Notes: generated by a model not told the origin, from the sequence alone. DNA of 64,000 nt from Flavobacterium hungaricum (GCF_015182285.1 NZ_PRDM01000001.1:248001-312000); one strand, 5' to 3'. Positions 25,630-35,737 are shown, counted from the stretch's first letter. A program made the numbers and translations.

Positions 25630-27731
25630 TGAACTTTACGCAATACCATCAGACAATCTTGTCAAAAAACGTTTGGACTAAAACCATTTTACTTTTCTTG
25701 TTTTTCTTTGCTGCCTTTACAACTGTAAACGCGCAAATGGTAGAACCTGTCAAATGGACTTCTAAAATTGAAAAGAAATCAGGAAATAATGCAGTTATTA
25801 TTTTTGAAGGAACAATAGACAAAGACTGGCATGTATATTCTCAATTTACACCAGACGGAGGACCGCTTGCTTTGGAGATTTCGTTTAAAAATCAAAAAGG
25901 AAATTACGAGCTGGTTGGAAAAGCTAAAGAAGGAAAAACCAAAAAAGCATTCAACGATATTTTTGGTGTAGATGAAATTTTCTTTGAAGGAAAAGCACGT
26001 ATTGAGCAGGAAATTACAATTGTGAATCCGAACTTAAAAACGGTTGAAGCAGAATTGGATTATCAGGTTTGTAAAGAAGTCTGCATCAATTCTAATAAAA
26101 AATTCACGATTGCAATTCCAGGAAATTTCAATGTTGCGGCAATTCCAACAGTTTCAGAAGTAAAACAAGACGAAACCAAAAGAGTTGGATTAGCGATCGA
26201 TACGGCTGTAAAAACCCCAACTGCTTCAGAAAAAATTGAAGTTAAAAAAACGGATAATGTTGCTGCAGAAGTGGTAAACGAGGCAGAAAAACCTGCATCG
26301 TCTAGAAGTTTATCCTCTATCTTTTTTATTGCCTTTTTATCAGGATTTGCAGCGTTGTTGACGCCTTGCGTTTTCCCGATGATCCCAATGACAGTAAGTT
26401 TCTTTACCAAACAAAGTAAAAGCAGGGCAAAAGGAATTAGAAATGCTATTATTTACGGACTTTCTATTATTGCAATTTATGTGATTTTGGGTCTTATTGT
26501 CACTAAAATATTTGGTGCAGATGCATTGAATGCGCTGTCTACAGATGTTTGGTTTAACTTGATTTTCTTTGTTATCTTAATCATTTTTGCTACTTCATTT
26601 TTGGGGGCTTTCGAAATTATGCTTCCAAATTCATGGGCCAACAAAGCTGATCAGCAGGCAGACAGAGGCGGTATCATCGGAATCTTGTTTATGGCTTTGG
26701 CTTTGGCAATTGTATCTTTTTCTTGTACAGGGCCAATTGTTGGAACACTTCTGGTTGAAGCGGCTTCTAATGGAGGTATTGCTCCAGTTGTCGGCATGTT
26801 AGGTTTTTCTTCTGCATTAGCGCTTCCGTTTATGTTTTTTGCCATGTTCCCAGGTTATTTAAATTCACTGCCAAAATCGGGAGGCTGGTTGAATACTGTA
26901 AAAGTCGTTCTAGGATTTTTAGAATTGGCATTAGCATTCAAATTCTTATCAAACGCAGATTTGGTTTTACAATTACATTTCTTAGAAAGAGAAGTTTTTA
27001 TTGCAATCTGGATCGCTATTTTTGCTGCTTTAACTTTATATTTATTCGGAAAAATTACACTTCCTCACGATAGTCCGATGCAGCATATCTCAGTTGGAAG
27101 ATTGTATTTAGGACTGCTTACTTTAGTCTTTACAATGTATTTAGTTCCGGGACTTTGGGGAGCACCGTTAAAATTGATTAGTGCTTTTCCGCCGCCGCCG
27201 CAATATAGTGAAAGCCCGTTTGGAGTTGGAGGTTCTGGTAATGGAACTACTTCGTCAGGAACTATAAAAGGACTTCCGGAAGGTGCAGAATTAGGCCCGC
27301 ACGGAATTATGGTTTTTCACGATTATGAAGATGGAGTGGCGTACGCGAAAGAAATCAACAAACCAATCATGCTTGATTTTACAGGTTATGCTTGTGTGAA
27401 TTGTAGAAAAATGGAAAATAATGTTTGGTCTGATCCGACAGTTTTACCGATTTTAAAAAATGATGTGGTACTAATTTCATTGTATGTAGACGATAAAAGA
27501 GAATTGCCAAAAGAAAAGCAATTTGTTACAAAAGCCGGAGATAAAATTATTACCGTTGGTGATAGATGGACCGATTTTATGATTTCTAAATACAAAACCA
27601 ATACACAGCCTTTGTATGTAATTACAGATTTGGAAGGCAATAATTTAAACAGCTCTAAACCAACAATCAGTTACGTAAGTACAGCGGAATATTTGCATTG
27701 GTTAAAAGAGGGAATTGGGAATTTTCGTTAA
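25629..27731 (+). CDS. dsbD: thiol:disulfide interchange protein DsbD
   Basis: 700 aa. It carries electrons from cytoplasmic thioredoxin to periplasmic thiol proteins. An N-terminal signal anchor (about 16-36) is followed by a periplasmic alpha domain with YQVCKEVCINSNKKF (C-x3-C). The eight-helix membrane core starts at about 228 and contains its two redox cysteines in LLTPCVFPMIP and SFSCTGPIVG. The C-terminal thioredoxin-like gamma domain has C589-V-N-C592 in DFTGYACVNCRKMENNVW. All catalytic cysteines are present. It is translationally coupled to tilS. Confidence 0.95.
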   Translation: MNFTQYHQTILSKNVWTKTILLFLFFFAAFTTVNAQMVEPVKWTSKIEKKSGNNAVIIFEGTIDKDWHVYSQFTPDGGPLALEISFKNQKGNYELVGKAKEGKTKKAFNDIFGVDEIFFEGKARIEQEITIVNPNLKTVEAELDYQVCKEVCINSNKKFTIAIPGNFNVAAIPTVSEVKQDETKRVGLAIDTAVKTPTASEKIEVKKTDNVAAEVVNEAEKPASSRSLSSIFFIAFLSGFAALLTPCVFPMIPMTVSFFTKQSKSRAKGIRNAIIYGLSIIAIYVILGLIVTKIFGADALNALSTDVWFNLIFFVILIIFATSFLGAFEIMLPNSWANKADQQADRGGIIGILFMALALAIVSFSCTGPIVGTLLVEAASNGGIAPVVGMLGFSSALALPFMFFAMFPGYLNSLPKSGGWLNTVKVVLGFLELALAFKFLSNADLVLQLHFLEREVFIAIWIAIFAALTLYLFGKITLPHDSPMQHISVGRLYLGLLTLVFTMYLVPGLWGAPLKLISAFPPPPQYSESPFGVGGSGNGTTSSGTIKGLPEGAELGPHGIMVFHDYEDGVAYAKEINKPIMLDFTGYACVNCRKMENNVWSDPTVLPILKNDVVLISLYVDDKRELPKEKQFVTKAGDKIITVGDRWTDFMISKYKTNTQPLYVITDLEGNNLNSSKPTISYVSTAEYLHWLKEGIGNFR

Positions 27732-27840
27732 TTAGAAAATTAGAAAATTAGAAAATTAGAAAATTAGAAAATTAGAAAATTAGAAAATTAGAAAATTAGA
27801 AAATTAGAAAATTAGAAAATTAGAAAATTAGAAAATTAGA
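27731..27840 (+). repeat. 9-bp tandem array, about 12 copies
   Basis: TTAGAAAAT repeats about twelve times without interruption, starting two bases after the dsbD stop. The perfection indicates active slippage or recent expansion. Confidence 0.97.
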
Positions 27841-27970
27841 GATTAAAGATGTTAAACCACTATCGCATAATCTAAAATCTACAATCTATCCCGAGGCTTC
27901 GGGACTAAAATCTAAAATCTAAAATCTGCAATCTAAAATCTACAATCTAAAATTCAAAATCTACAATAAT
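27841..27970 (+). repeat. degenerate AAAATCT/ACAATCT repeats
   Basis: A run of short near-identical words (TCTAAAATCTACAATCTA and variants), interrupted once by CCCGAGGCTTCGGGA. With the 9-bp array it fills the 307-bp gap between dsbD and amt. Confidence 0.7.
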
Positions 27971-27976
27971 CAAAAA

Positions 27977-28007
27977 AGCACTCTAAAATAACTAGAGTGC
28001 TTTTTTT
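27977..28007. terminator. bidirectional terminator between dsbD and amt
   Basis: A perfect 10-bp stem AAGCACTCTA/TAGAGTGCTT with a 7-base loop, T-run on the right and A-run on the left, lying between convergent genes. Confidence 0.9.
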
Positions 28008-28038
28008 ATCAAGTAACGAAAGTGAAAATTAATTTTTC

Positions 28039-29355
28039 TTATAAGAATTCTCCGTGTTGAGAGATGTCTAATCCTAACTCTTCTTTTTCTTCTGTAACTC
28101 TTAGCGGTGTAATTTTATTTACAATAAAGAATAAAGCATAAGAAGCAACAAAAGCAAAGATAGAAACGATAACCAGAGCAGTTAATTGGTTGATGAATAA
28201 AGTTGGAGTTCCGAAGATTAAACCTTGATTGTCTCCAACTGCTGGATTGATTGCTTTTGAAGCAAAAACACCAGTTAGCAACATACCTACCATACCACCA
28301 ACACCGTGACATGCGAATACATCTAGAGCGTCATCGATTTTTCCTTTAGGGAATTTGCTTACTACAATATTACTCACAATTGCAGAAAATAATCCGATGA
28401 AGATTGCGTGAGGGATGCTTACGAAACCTGCAGCAGGAGTAATCGCAACAAGTCCTACAACAGCACCGATACAAGCTCCAAGAGCAGATAATTTATGACC
28501 TAAAATTTTATCAAGGAAAACCCAAGCCATTGCAGCAGCAGCAGCAGCAACAGTAGTCGTTCCTAAAGCTTGAACAGCAAGACCATTTGCTCCTAAAGCA
28601 GATCCAGCGTTAAAACCAAACCATCCGAACCAAAGTAAACCTGTTCCTAATAATACATAAGTAATTCTGGCAGGGTTGGCTTTTTGTACTTTTCTTTTTC
28701 CTAAAAACATAGCTCCGGCTAATGCGGCCCATCCAGCACTCATGTGTACTACAGTTCCTCCTGCGAAGTCAAGAACTCCCATTTTAAAGAATACGCCATC
28801 TGGATGCCAAGTCATGTGCGCCAGCGGTGCATATATTAATATGATGAATAAAACCATAAACAATAAATAAGCCCAGAAACGAATACGCTCTGCAAAAGCA
28901 CCTGTAATTAAGGCAGGTGTAATGATAGCGAATTTTGCCTGAAACAATGCGAATAACATAAATGGAATTGTCGGGGCAAGACTCCAAGCAGTGCTGGTTC
29001 CCACACCTTCAAAAAACAAATTAGAAGACGGATTCCCGATGATACCTCCAATAGTTGGTCCAAAAGCTAATCCGAAAGCAACAACAACCCATAATATTGT
29101 AACAATTACCATCGCCATAAAACTTTGCAGCATAGTACTAATTACGTTTTTCTTACCTACCATTCCTCCATAGAAAAATCCTAAACCTGGTGTCATCAAC
29201 AATACAAATGCCGTTGCAACGATCATCCAAGCTGTATCTCCTGTGTCAAACTTTACAGCTTCGGCTGGAATTGGGTTATCCGAAATGATAAAGTTCGATA
29301 TAAAGGTTAGTACTAAAATAGTGATAAGAATCACACTTAAAATAATTTTTCGCAT
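28039..29355 (-). CDS. amt: ammonium transporter (Amt family)
   Basis: 438 aa with about 11 membrane helices after a hydrophobic N-terminus. Amt hallmarks: DTAWMIVATAFVLLMTPGLGFFYGGMVGKKNVISTM, FAGGTVVHMSAGWAALAGAMFLG, GLLWFGWFGFNAGSALGANG and DVFACHGVGGMVGMLLTGVFA, the last carrying one of the twin pore histidines. It conducts ammonium into the cell. No glnK/P-II gene is adjacent in the window, although such a neighbour is common. Confidence 0.96.
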   Translation of the reverse strand: MRKIILSVILITILVLTFISNFIISDNPIPAEAVKFDTGDTAWMIVATAFVLLMTPGLGFFYGGMVGKKNVISTMLQSFMAMVIVTILWVVVAFGLAFGPTIGGIIGNPSSNLFFEGVGTSTAWSLAPTIPFMLFALFQAKFAIITPALITGAFAERIRFWAYLLFMVLFIILIYAPLAHMTWHPDGVFFKMGVLDFAGGTVVHMSAGWAALAGAMFLGKRKVQKANPARITYVLLGTGLLWFGWFGFNAGSALGANGLAVQALGTTTVAAAAAAMAWVFLDKILGHKLSALGACIGAVVGLVAITPAAGFVSIPHAIFIGLFSAIVSNIVVSKFPKGKIDDALDVFACHGVGGMVGMLLTGVFASKAINPAVGDNQGLIFGTPTLFINQLTALVIVSIFAFVASYALFFIVNKITPLRVTEEKEELGLDISQHGEFL

Positions 29356-29640
29356 AGTTATTTAGTTTTAAAATTTTTTATAAAAGTATAAAATGAATCG
29401 ACACCCCAATAAAAAATAGGGTATGTTGTTTGATTTTTGTTAATTTTTCATTTTAACCCCCTGTGTTTTGATTCTATTTGTTAAAAAGAACTTAAAATTT
29501 ACAATTTGTTAATTTGAAACAACCTTGAATTGCATTTTTTACTGCTTTAAAGCTTTAAAACTGATTAATTATTGCTGTATTTGGACTAATTGTTGTGTTA
29601 TTAATTGTGTTTTTCTAAAAATAAATGTTTTTTAAAATAA
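29356..29640. other. upstream region of amt
   Basis: AT-rich leader DNA without an ORF. No box matching TAnnTTTG was found on the minus strand, so the amt promoter may be of another type (for example nitrogen-responsive), but I see no clear site. Confidence 0.4.
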
Positions 29641-29678
29641 AATGGCATCAAACGAATAATTCGCTTGATGCCATTTTT
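29641..29678 (-). terminator. terminator of the amidohydrolase pair
   Basis: An 11-bp stem AATGGCATCAA/TTGATGCCATT with an extra inner stem (CGAA/TTCG), followed on the minus strand by TTATTTT. Confidence 0.85.
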
Positions 29679-29697
29679 ATAAGAAGAAATGCTAAAA

Positions 29698-31005
29698 TTA
29701 TTTCTGGTTGTATTTTGCTTTAAACTTATCGTTTAATTTAACTTGAAAAGTTTCTAAGCTGATAGTACGTCCCTGAATAAAAGCTGTTGTTAATTTATTT
29801 GTTCTCATGTCAAGAGCATCACCGTCAGAAATAAACAAGGTCGCATCTTTACCCGTTTCCAAAGTGCCGCAGGTGGTATCAATACCTAATAATTTTGCTG
29901 TATTTGAAGTAATCAATTGAACTGCTTTTTCTTTATCAAGGCCAAATGCTGCACAGGTTCCCGCTAAAAATGGAAGGTTTCTTACACTCATACGTTCATG
30001 ATCGCCGCTGTTTTCCAAACCTACAAGAATACCTTTGTCTACTAATATTTTAGCCATTTTGTATGGTAAATTTACATCTTGATCGGCACTTGTCGGCATA
30101 TCGTGAACACGTCTTAATAAAACACCAACATTGTATTTTTTTAATACATCAGCAGCTTTATAAGCTTCAAAACCGCCTACGATCACAATTTTGCTTATCC
30201 CGTTAGCAACAGCCAGCTGGATAGCATCTACAATTTGTTTCTCTTCATCTGCGTGAATGTAAAGAATTTGAGTTCCGTCAAACAAACCTTTTGCTGCTTC
30301 CAAGACAATATTTCTTTCCTTTGCTGCCCCTTGGTTATACGCTTTAGCATTCATCAAAAAAGCATTTACTGCTTCTGCTTGTTTAGGATACTCTTTATTT
30401 GGTTCGATAATGCCTGGCTCAAACCAGCTTCCAGATCTTTTAAAACTAGATGGAAAGTTTAGGTGAATTCCATCATTTTCTTTTAAAATAGCATCGTTCC
30501 AGCTCCAGGCATCTAATTGTACAACAGATGAGGTTCCGGAAATTGTGCCTCCTCTCGGCGTAATCTGTGCCATAAGAACGCCATTTGGACGAACCGTTTC
30601 TACAACTTTGGATTCTGAATTATAAGCAATAATACTTCTCACATTCGGATTAAAACTTCCGATTTCTTCTTCGTCATTAGAAGATTTTACGGCATCAATT
30701 TCTACCAATCCCAATGTGGTATTGGGTGCAATAAAACCGGGATAAACATGTTTTCCTGCTGCGTCAATTGTTGTATCATAAGCATTCTCTGCCAGTCTGA
30801 TTGTTGAAGCATCTGCAACTAAAGTTAATTTTCCGTCTTTAAAACCGATTGCGCTGTTCTGGATCACGGTTCCGTTTCCTAAGTGCGCTACCGCATTTAA
30901 AATTAAAACCGATTTGGATTGTTTTGGCGCTGGTATCTGCTGTGCGCTCAGTTGTACAGAAGCACAAAACAGTAAGGCCAGTTTGTATATATTTTTGTGT
31001 GTCAT
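29698..31005 (-). CDS. secreted amidohydrolase-fold protein with a degenerate metal site
   Basis: 435 aa from the ATG at 31005, chosen because it begins a signal peptide (MTHKNIYKLALLFCASVQLSAQ); an ATG at 31050 that overlaps the upstream stop is the alternative. The amidohydrolase framework is present (GKHVYPGFIAPNTTLGLVEID; SIRNL-like MSVRNLPFLAGTCAAFGLDKEKA; TLETGKDATLFISDGD). However, the first-strand H-x-H that binds zinc is replaced by APNTT. It lies directly behind the 999-aa amidohydrolase, apparently one operon, and the two may form one complex. Likely a non-catalytic or altered-activity partner. Confidence 0.85.
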   Translation of the reverse strand: MTHKNIYKLALLFCASVQLSAQQIPAPKQSKSVLILNAVAHLGNGTVIQNSAIGFKDGKLTLVADASTIRLAENAYDTTIDAAGKHVYPGFIAPNTTLGLVEIDAVKSSNDEEEIGSFNPNVRSIIAYNSESKVVETVRPNGVLMAQITPRGGTISGTSSVVQLDAWSWNDAILKENDGIHLNFPSSFKRSGSWFEPGIIEPNKEYPKQAEAVNAFLMNAKAYNQGAAKERNIVLEAAKGLFDGTQILYIHADEEKQIVDAIQLAVANGISKIVIVGGFEAYKAADVLKKYNVGVLLRRVHDMPTSADQDVNLPYKMAKILVDKGILVGLENSGDHERMSVRNLPFLAGTCAAFGLDKEKAVQLITSNTAKLLGIDTTCGTLETGKDATLFISDGDALDMRTNKLTTAFIQGRTISLETFQVKLNDKFKAKYNQK

Positions 31006-31043
31006 CTTTTCTCTATTAAGTATTACAAATTTTCTAAAAGTTC

Positions 31044-34043
31044 TTACCATTGTTCCAGAGTGTCGCAGTGGTATTCTTTTTTCTCTTTTCGTGTTGGCTG
31101 CTGTGTGCTGTTTCCTTTGTTTTTTTCTTGCAGCATCTGCCCAATCAATTCATTTCTTTCTTTTGTAATAGCCAATTGTTTTTGAGCATCTTTTTCGATA
31201 TCAAAATAAACAACTCCTTCGATAATTGTTTTTTCAGCTTTAGCATAAATAGATAACGGATTTTCACTCCATAAAACAACATCCGCATCTTTACCAGCTT
31301 TTAAACTTCCCACTTTATCGTCGATATGTAATAGTTTGGCAGGATTCAGCGTCACAAATTTCCAAGCATCTTCTTCAGAAACGTTTCCGTATTTTACTGC
31401 TTTTGCTGCTTCCTGATTCAAACGTCTTGACATTTCGGCGTCGTCAGAGTTATAAGCTACAACCAATCCTTCATTGTGCATAATCGGTCCGTTGAAAGGG
31501 ATCGCATCGTTTACCTCAAATTTATACGCCCACCAATCAGAGAAAGTAGAAGCTCCAACACCATGTTGTTTCATTTTATCGGCAACTTTATAACCTTCTA
31601 ATATGTGCGTAAATGTATTTACTCTGAAATTGAATTTTTCAGCCACATTCATCAACATTAAAATTTCAGATTCTATATACGAGTGACAGGTAATAAAACG
31701 CTCTTTGTTTAAAATTTCTGCTAAAGTCTGTAATTCTAAATCTACCCTTGGTGCTTTTCCTTTTTTAGAACCAGCGTTGAATTTTTTCCAGTTTTCATCA
31801 TATTCTTTCGCTAATTGAAAATAATCGGTAAAAACTTGTTCAACACCCATTCTGGTTTGAGGAAAACGAGTCGGATTATCAATTCCCCAATTCGCTTGTT
31901 TTACGTTTTCACCCAAAGCAAATTTGATGAATTTTGGCTGGTTTTTATAAAGCATTTCTTCTGGAGAAGATCCCCATTTCCATTTGACGATTGCAGAACG
32001 ACCGCCAATTGGGTTTGCAGATCCGTGTAATAATTGAGAAATAGTCACACCTCCTGCTAAATCTCTGTAAATATTGATATCCTCAGAGTTTACAACATCC
32101 TGAATCGTTACCTCGGCAGTAGAGTTGTGCCCGCTTTCGTTCACCCCTTTAGAAATCGCAATATGCGAGTGTTCGTCAATAATACCGCTTGTAAGGTGTT
32201 TTCCTTTAGCGTCAATTACCGTTGCAGCTGCATCAGAAAGATTTTTGCCCACTGCAGCAATTTTTCCGTTTTTAATTAAAACATCCGTTTCAGTCAAAAT
32301 ACCCTCTTTTTCGTTTGTCCAAACAGTAGCATTTTTAAATAATAAAGTCTGCGCTGTTTGTTTTTTAGTTTCTCCAAAAGCAACGTTCGGATAGGTTATT
32401 GGCATTAATGGATTTGGTTTTTCTGCTTTAGCAGTATCTTTTACTGCTGTAAAAGCACTTGTTTTAACAGCATTCCAAACCAATTCATCTCCGTTTGATA
32501 AAATTGCTTTACCAGACAAATTAGATGGGTTTTCGATCAATCCTGTCAAACGTGTAAAACTAGATTTGATAGTATCTGCTGGTTTGATTACCAGAGTAAT
32601 CCAGTTTTTGGCGATAGAAAAAGTACTTTTTACTTTCTTAGAATCTGTTGTAGTAATCTCCGATTTTTGAGCCTCAGCAGTTCCATCGATTTTCCATTTG
32701 TAAGTATCTTTTCCAACCGTTAAATCGTAATTACCGCGAATGTCTTTTGCGTTAAGGTCATTTACAACAAATTTAGATCCTTGAACCCAGTTTTCGTATA
32801 AAACCGTTTTCTCGTCAAAAATTTCACCAGAAGTAATGATAAAGTTAGCATAACTGCCAGCTTTTAGACTTCCCACTTCATTACTTTTTCCTAAAAGAGC
32901 GGCAGGAACAGTAGTTAAAGCTTCTAAAGCTTTTGTTTTATCAAAACCATATTTTATTGCTTTTAATAAATTAGGTTTAAAATCTTCTATCTTTTTTAAT
33001 TTATCTGTGGTAAGCGCAAATACAACTCCGTTATCCGAAAGTACTTTTAAATTGGCTGGAGCCTGATTCCAAAAACGCATATCGGCCAATTCGATCTGAT
33101 TGGATAAGTACGGATTAGAAACATCATAAGCTTCTGGGAAACTGATCGGAATGATATATTTGGCATTCGTATTTTTAATTTCTTCAATTCTTTCAAATTC
33201 GTTTCCGCTTCCTTTCAAGATGTAATTTAAATTGAACTCTTTTGCGATTTTAGCCGCTCTCAAACTATTCAATTTATCTTCTGAAGCAAAAATCTGAACC
33301 AGTTTTTCGTTAGCTGCCAAAGCTTCCAATGACAAATCTTTGGTTTCAGAATTTCCTTTTTTGTACCAGTCTAAATCCAAGTACATCTGACGAAGTAACG
33401 CCATCATACCCATTAAAGAACTTGGATACGCCTGAGCAGTCAAGGCACTTTTTGTAAATGCAAAGTGATTGGTAACCTTATTGGCAATAATCTGGTTTTT
33501 GTTGTCTGTATTGTTTAGGGCAACCAAAATACCAGTTCCTTGAGCAATTCCGTCAGGAACGTGGCTTCCTACCACTCCAAAACCGGCTTTTAGTAATTCA
33601 TCTGCCTTTGGCTGGTCGTATTTAAAAGCTTCATAACCATTAACTTCAGGTCGTACACTTTCGTTCCAGTAATATCCCGTTTTTTTAGTGTCGTAACTCT
33701 GATTTCGGTTACGGCCCGGAGGCAGATTGCTTTTTGGTTTTTCGATACCAAAAGTGGTATAAATGTCAATAAAAGAAGGATAAATTGTTTTTCCTGAAAG
33801 ATCAATCGTAATGCTGTTTTTAGGAACAGTAATACTTGTTCCAACAGCAATTACTTTACCGTCTTGGATCAACAAAGATCCTTTTTCAATTTTTTGAGTC
33901 GGAGTTACATAAATAGTGGCATTCGTTAAAACAGTAAAGTTTTTGTTTTGATTGTGCACACTTTCATTAACAGGGAAATAATCTTGAGCATAGGTTTTTG
34001 TTAAAAAAACACTCAAAAAGAATAAGAGTAGGGCTTTTTTCAT
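31044..34043 (-). CDS. double-domain secreted amidohydrolase (imidazolonepropionase-like)
   Basis: 999 aa with a signal peptide (residues 1-20, KTYAQ). Two amidohydrolase units lie in tandem. Unit 1 (about 35-430) has the strand pattern but FIDIYTTFGIEK instead of H-x-H. Unit 2 (about 565-975) keeps H625-x-H627 in SGIIDEHSHIAIS, plus RFITCHSYIESE, NTFTHILEGY and VAYNSDDAEMSRRL, so it should bind metal. Related proteins hydrolyse cyclic amides or dipeptides, and substrate is unknown here. It lies upstream of a third, degenerate amidohydrolase in the same operon. It is divergent from the Gfo/Idh/MocA gene. Confidence 0.9.
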   Translation of the reverse strand: MKKALLLFFLSVFLTKTYAQDYFPVNESVHNQNKNFTVLTNATIYVTPTQKIEKGSLLIQDGKVIAVGTSITVPKNSITIDLSGKTIYPSFIDIYTTFGIEKPKSNLPPGRNRNQSYDTKKTGYYWNESVRPEVNGYEAFKYDQPKADELLKAGFGVVGSHVPDGIAQGTGILVALNNTDNKNQIIANKVTNHFAFTKSALTAQAYPSSLMGMMALLRQMYLDLDWYKKGNSETKDLSLEALAANEKLVQIFASEDKLNSLRAAKIAKEFNLNYILKGSGNEFERIEEIKNTNAKYIIPISFPEAYDVSNPYLSNQIELADMRFWNQAPANLKVLSDNGVVFALTTDKLKKIEDFKPNLLKAIKYGFDKTKALEALTTVPAALLGKSNEVGSLKAGSYANFIITSGEIFDEKTVLYENWVQGSKFVVNDLNAKDIRGNYDLTVGKDTYKWKIDGTAEAQKSEITTTDSKKVKSTFSIAKNWITLVIKPADTIKSSFTRLTGLIENPSNLSGKAILSNGDELVWNAVKTSAFTAVKDTAKAEKPNPLMPITYPNVAFGETKKQTAQTLLFKNATVWTNEKEGILTETDVLIKNGKIAAVGKNLSDAAATVIDAKGKHLTSGIIDEHSHIAISKGVNESGHNSTAEVTIQDVVNSEDINIYRDLAGGVTISQLLHGSANPIGGRSAIVKWKWGSSPEEMLYKNQPKFIKFALGENVKQANWGIDNPTRFPQTRMGVEQVFTDYFQLAKEYDENWKKFNAGSKKGKAPRVDLELQTLAEILNKERFITCHSYIESEILMLMNVAEKFNFRVNTFTHILEGYKVADKMKQHGVGASTFSDWWAYKFEVNDAIPFNGPIMHNEGLVVAYNSDDAEMSRRLNQEAAKAVKYGNVSEEDAWKFVTLNPAKLLHIDDKVGSLKAGKDADVVLWSENPLSIYAKAEKTIIEGVVYFDIEKDAQKQLAITKERNELIGQMLQEKNKGNSTQQPTRKEKKEYHCDTLEQW

Positions 34044-34179
34044 ATGGTATTTTCAATTTTGCTGCTAAAAATATGAAATATATGTTATAACCGTTTTGTT
34101 TTTTTGAAATGTTTTATTTTTAATTTTAGCGAATATTTAAATAATGGCTTTAAGTAAAAGTCTCTAAACAATTTTAGGA

Positions 34180-35151
34180 ATGGAAAATAAAAAAGTAAAA
34201 TGGGGAATTGTCGGCCTCGGAAATATTGCTGGTCAGTTTGCATCCGATTTACTCTTACTAAATGATGCTGTTTTAACCGCTTGTGCATCAAGAGACAAAA
34301 ACAAAGCCGCAGCATTTGCAATTGAATACAATGCTGCGAAAAGTTACGATTCTTATGAAGCCTTATTTAATGACGAAGAAATTGACATTGTGTATATAGC
34401 TACGCCCCATAATTCGCACACCGATTTAGCAATCAGAGCGTTAGAAAAGGGTAAACATGTTTTGTGCGAAAAGCCAATGGCATTATCTTATAATGATGCC
34501 GTTCGAATGACTGCGGCTTCTAGAAAACACAATAAATTTTTTATGGAAGCATTCTGGACACGTTTTATTCCTGCAATTCAAGATATTTTGCAAAAAGTGA
34601 ATACGAAAGAAATAGGAGAACTAAACTACATAAAAGCCGATTTTGCTTTTTACGGAAGTGAAACCGACAACCAACGCCTTTTTGATAAAGAAATGGGAGG
34701 AGGAGCACTTTTTGACATCGGTGTTTATCCTTTGTTTTTATCGTATTTACTTTTAGGAAAACCAAAAGAAATAATTGCCAAATCGATAAAACATAAAAAT
34801 GATATTGATCTTCAAACCTCAATGATTCTTCAATATAAATCGGCGCAGGCTGTTTTGCATGCATCAATAGTTTCAGATTCCGATTTGAAAGCTTCGATAA
34901 GCGGTACAAAGGGAAGAATAGAAATTAATTCGCCGTGGTATGTTGCAGATGGATATTCGTTACTTAAAAATAATGAAGAAGCTGTTTTCACGTTTCCCGT
35001 TCTTGGAAAAGGATATACGCACGAAATTATCGAATGTCATAATTGTATTCGAAGCAATCAGATTGAAAGCTCACTTTGGTCACATCAAAATTGTTTGGAT
35101 TTGAGTGAAATAGTGGAGGAGATTAAAACGCAGATTGGTTTAACATTTTAG
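34180..35151 (+). CDS. Gfo/Idh/MocA family oxidoreductase
   Basis: 323 aa, typical size. The Rossmann NAD(P) site is KWGIVGLGNIAGQFASDL at the N-terminus. The family motif EKPMALSYNDAVRM contains the conserved EKP lysine. The C-terminal alpha/beta domain contains MGGGALFDIGVYPLFLSYLLLG, with the D-x-G-x-Y pattern of the dihydrodiol-dehydrogenase/glucose-fructose-oxidoreductase branch. It oxidises or reduces a sugar or polyol; substrate unknown. No operon partner is obvious. Confidence 0.92.
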   Translation: MENKKVKWGIVGLGNIAGQFASDLLLLNDAVLTACASRDKNKAAAFAIEYNAAKSYDSYEALFNDEEIDIVYIATPHNSHTDLAIRALEKGKHVLCEKPMALSYNDAVRMTAASRKHNKFFMEAFWTRFIPAIQDILQKVNTKEIGELNYIKADFAFYGSETDNQRLFDKEMGGGALFDIGVYPLFLSYLLLGKPKEIIAKSIKHKNDIDLQTSMILQYKSAQAVLHASIVSDSDLKASISGTKGRIEINSPWYVADGYSLLKNNEEAVFTFPVLGKGYTHEIIECHNCIRSNQIESSLWSHQNCLDLSEIVEEIKTQIGLTF

Positions 35152-35175
35152 GTATTTAGTTAATAGTATAATGAT

Positions 35176-35568
35176 ATGATTGAGAAAACAGAATACCTTG
35201 CAAATAAAATCAATGAGTTTGTTCAGAAATATGGAGAAGTACCTCCTCATTGGATTTTCAAACCAGACTCACATCCCTATAGTATTGTTTGGAGATACGG
35301 AAGTGGTGACGAATTTCGGGACTGTTATTACATTTGGTTCGAAGAAAATCTTAAAACAACAGAACAAAAAATTGATTATTTTAAAAAATATTCTCCCCCG
35401 CCAAGATGGATGGCATCAGTAATTGAGGATATCTGGGAACTTGAGGGATGGAATGAACCGTTTTTTGATTACACGCCTTATTTAAAAAAGCTTGAAGAAT
35501 ATGGTTTTGAAGGAACAGCTGAATATGAAAGTGATTTGAATGATGAAAAATGGTTAGTTAACGAATAG
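35176..35568 (+). CDS. small soluble protein of unknown function (130 aa)
   Basis: Acidic, rich in Trp and Tyr (PHWIFKPDSHPYSIVWRYGSG; PPPRWMASVIEDIWELEGW), without a signal peptide. The composition and length resemble bacterial immunity proteins of polymorphic toxin systems, but no specific family is recognised. It starts 25 bases after the oxidoreductase and is followed by two further small orphan genes and a decayed gene. Confidence 0.6.
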   Translation: MIEKTEYLANKINEFVQKYGEVPPHWIFKPDSHPYSIVWRYGSGDEFRDCYYIWFEENLKTTEQKIDYFKKYSPPPRWMASVIEDIWELEGWNEPFFDYTPYLKKLEEYGFEGTAEYESDLNDEKWLVNE

Positions 35569-35574
35569 AATCTA

Positions 35575-35665
35575 TAAATAAAAAAGCATTCCGTAGGAAT
35601 GTCTGGTTGGTAGTAGAAATTAATTTAGATTGCGATTAAACGTGCTTTGGGAACGTTTAAAATAA
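35575..35665. repeat. short palindromic repeat unit GCATTCCGTAGGAATG
   Basis: GCATTCC GTA GGAATG forms a 6- to 7-bp hairpin, followed by TCTGGTTGGTAGTAGAAATT. Only one copy is seen here; its form is that of a dispersed intergenic element. Confidence 0.4.
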
Positions 35666-35737
35666 TTAATTCCCCAACGAATTATTAATACTAAATCTCG
35701 CTTACATTTACCTTCAAAATAACAATAATTGACTGCT

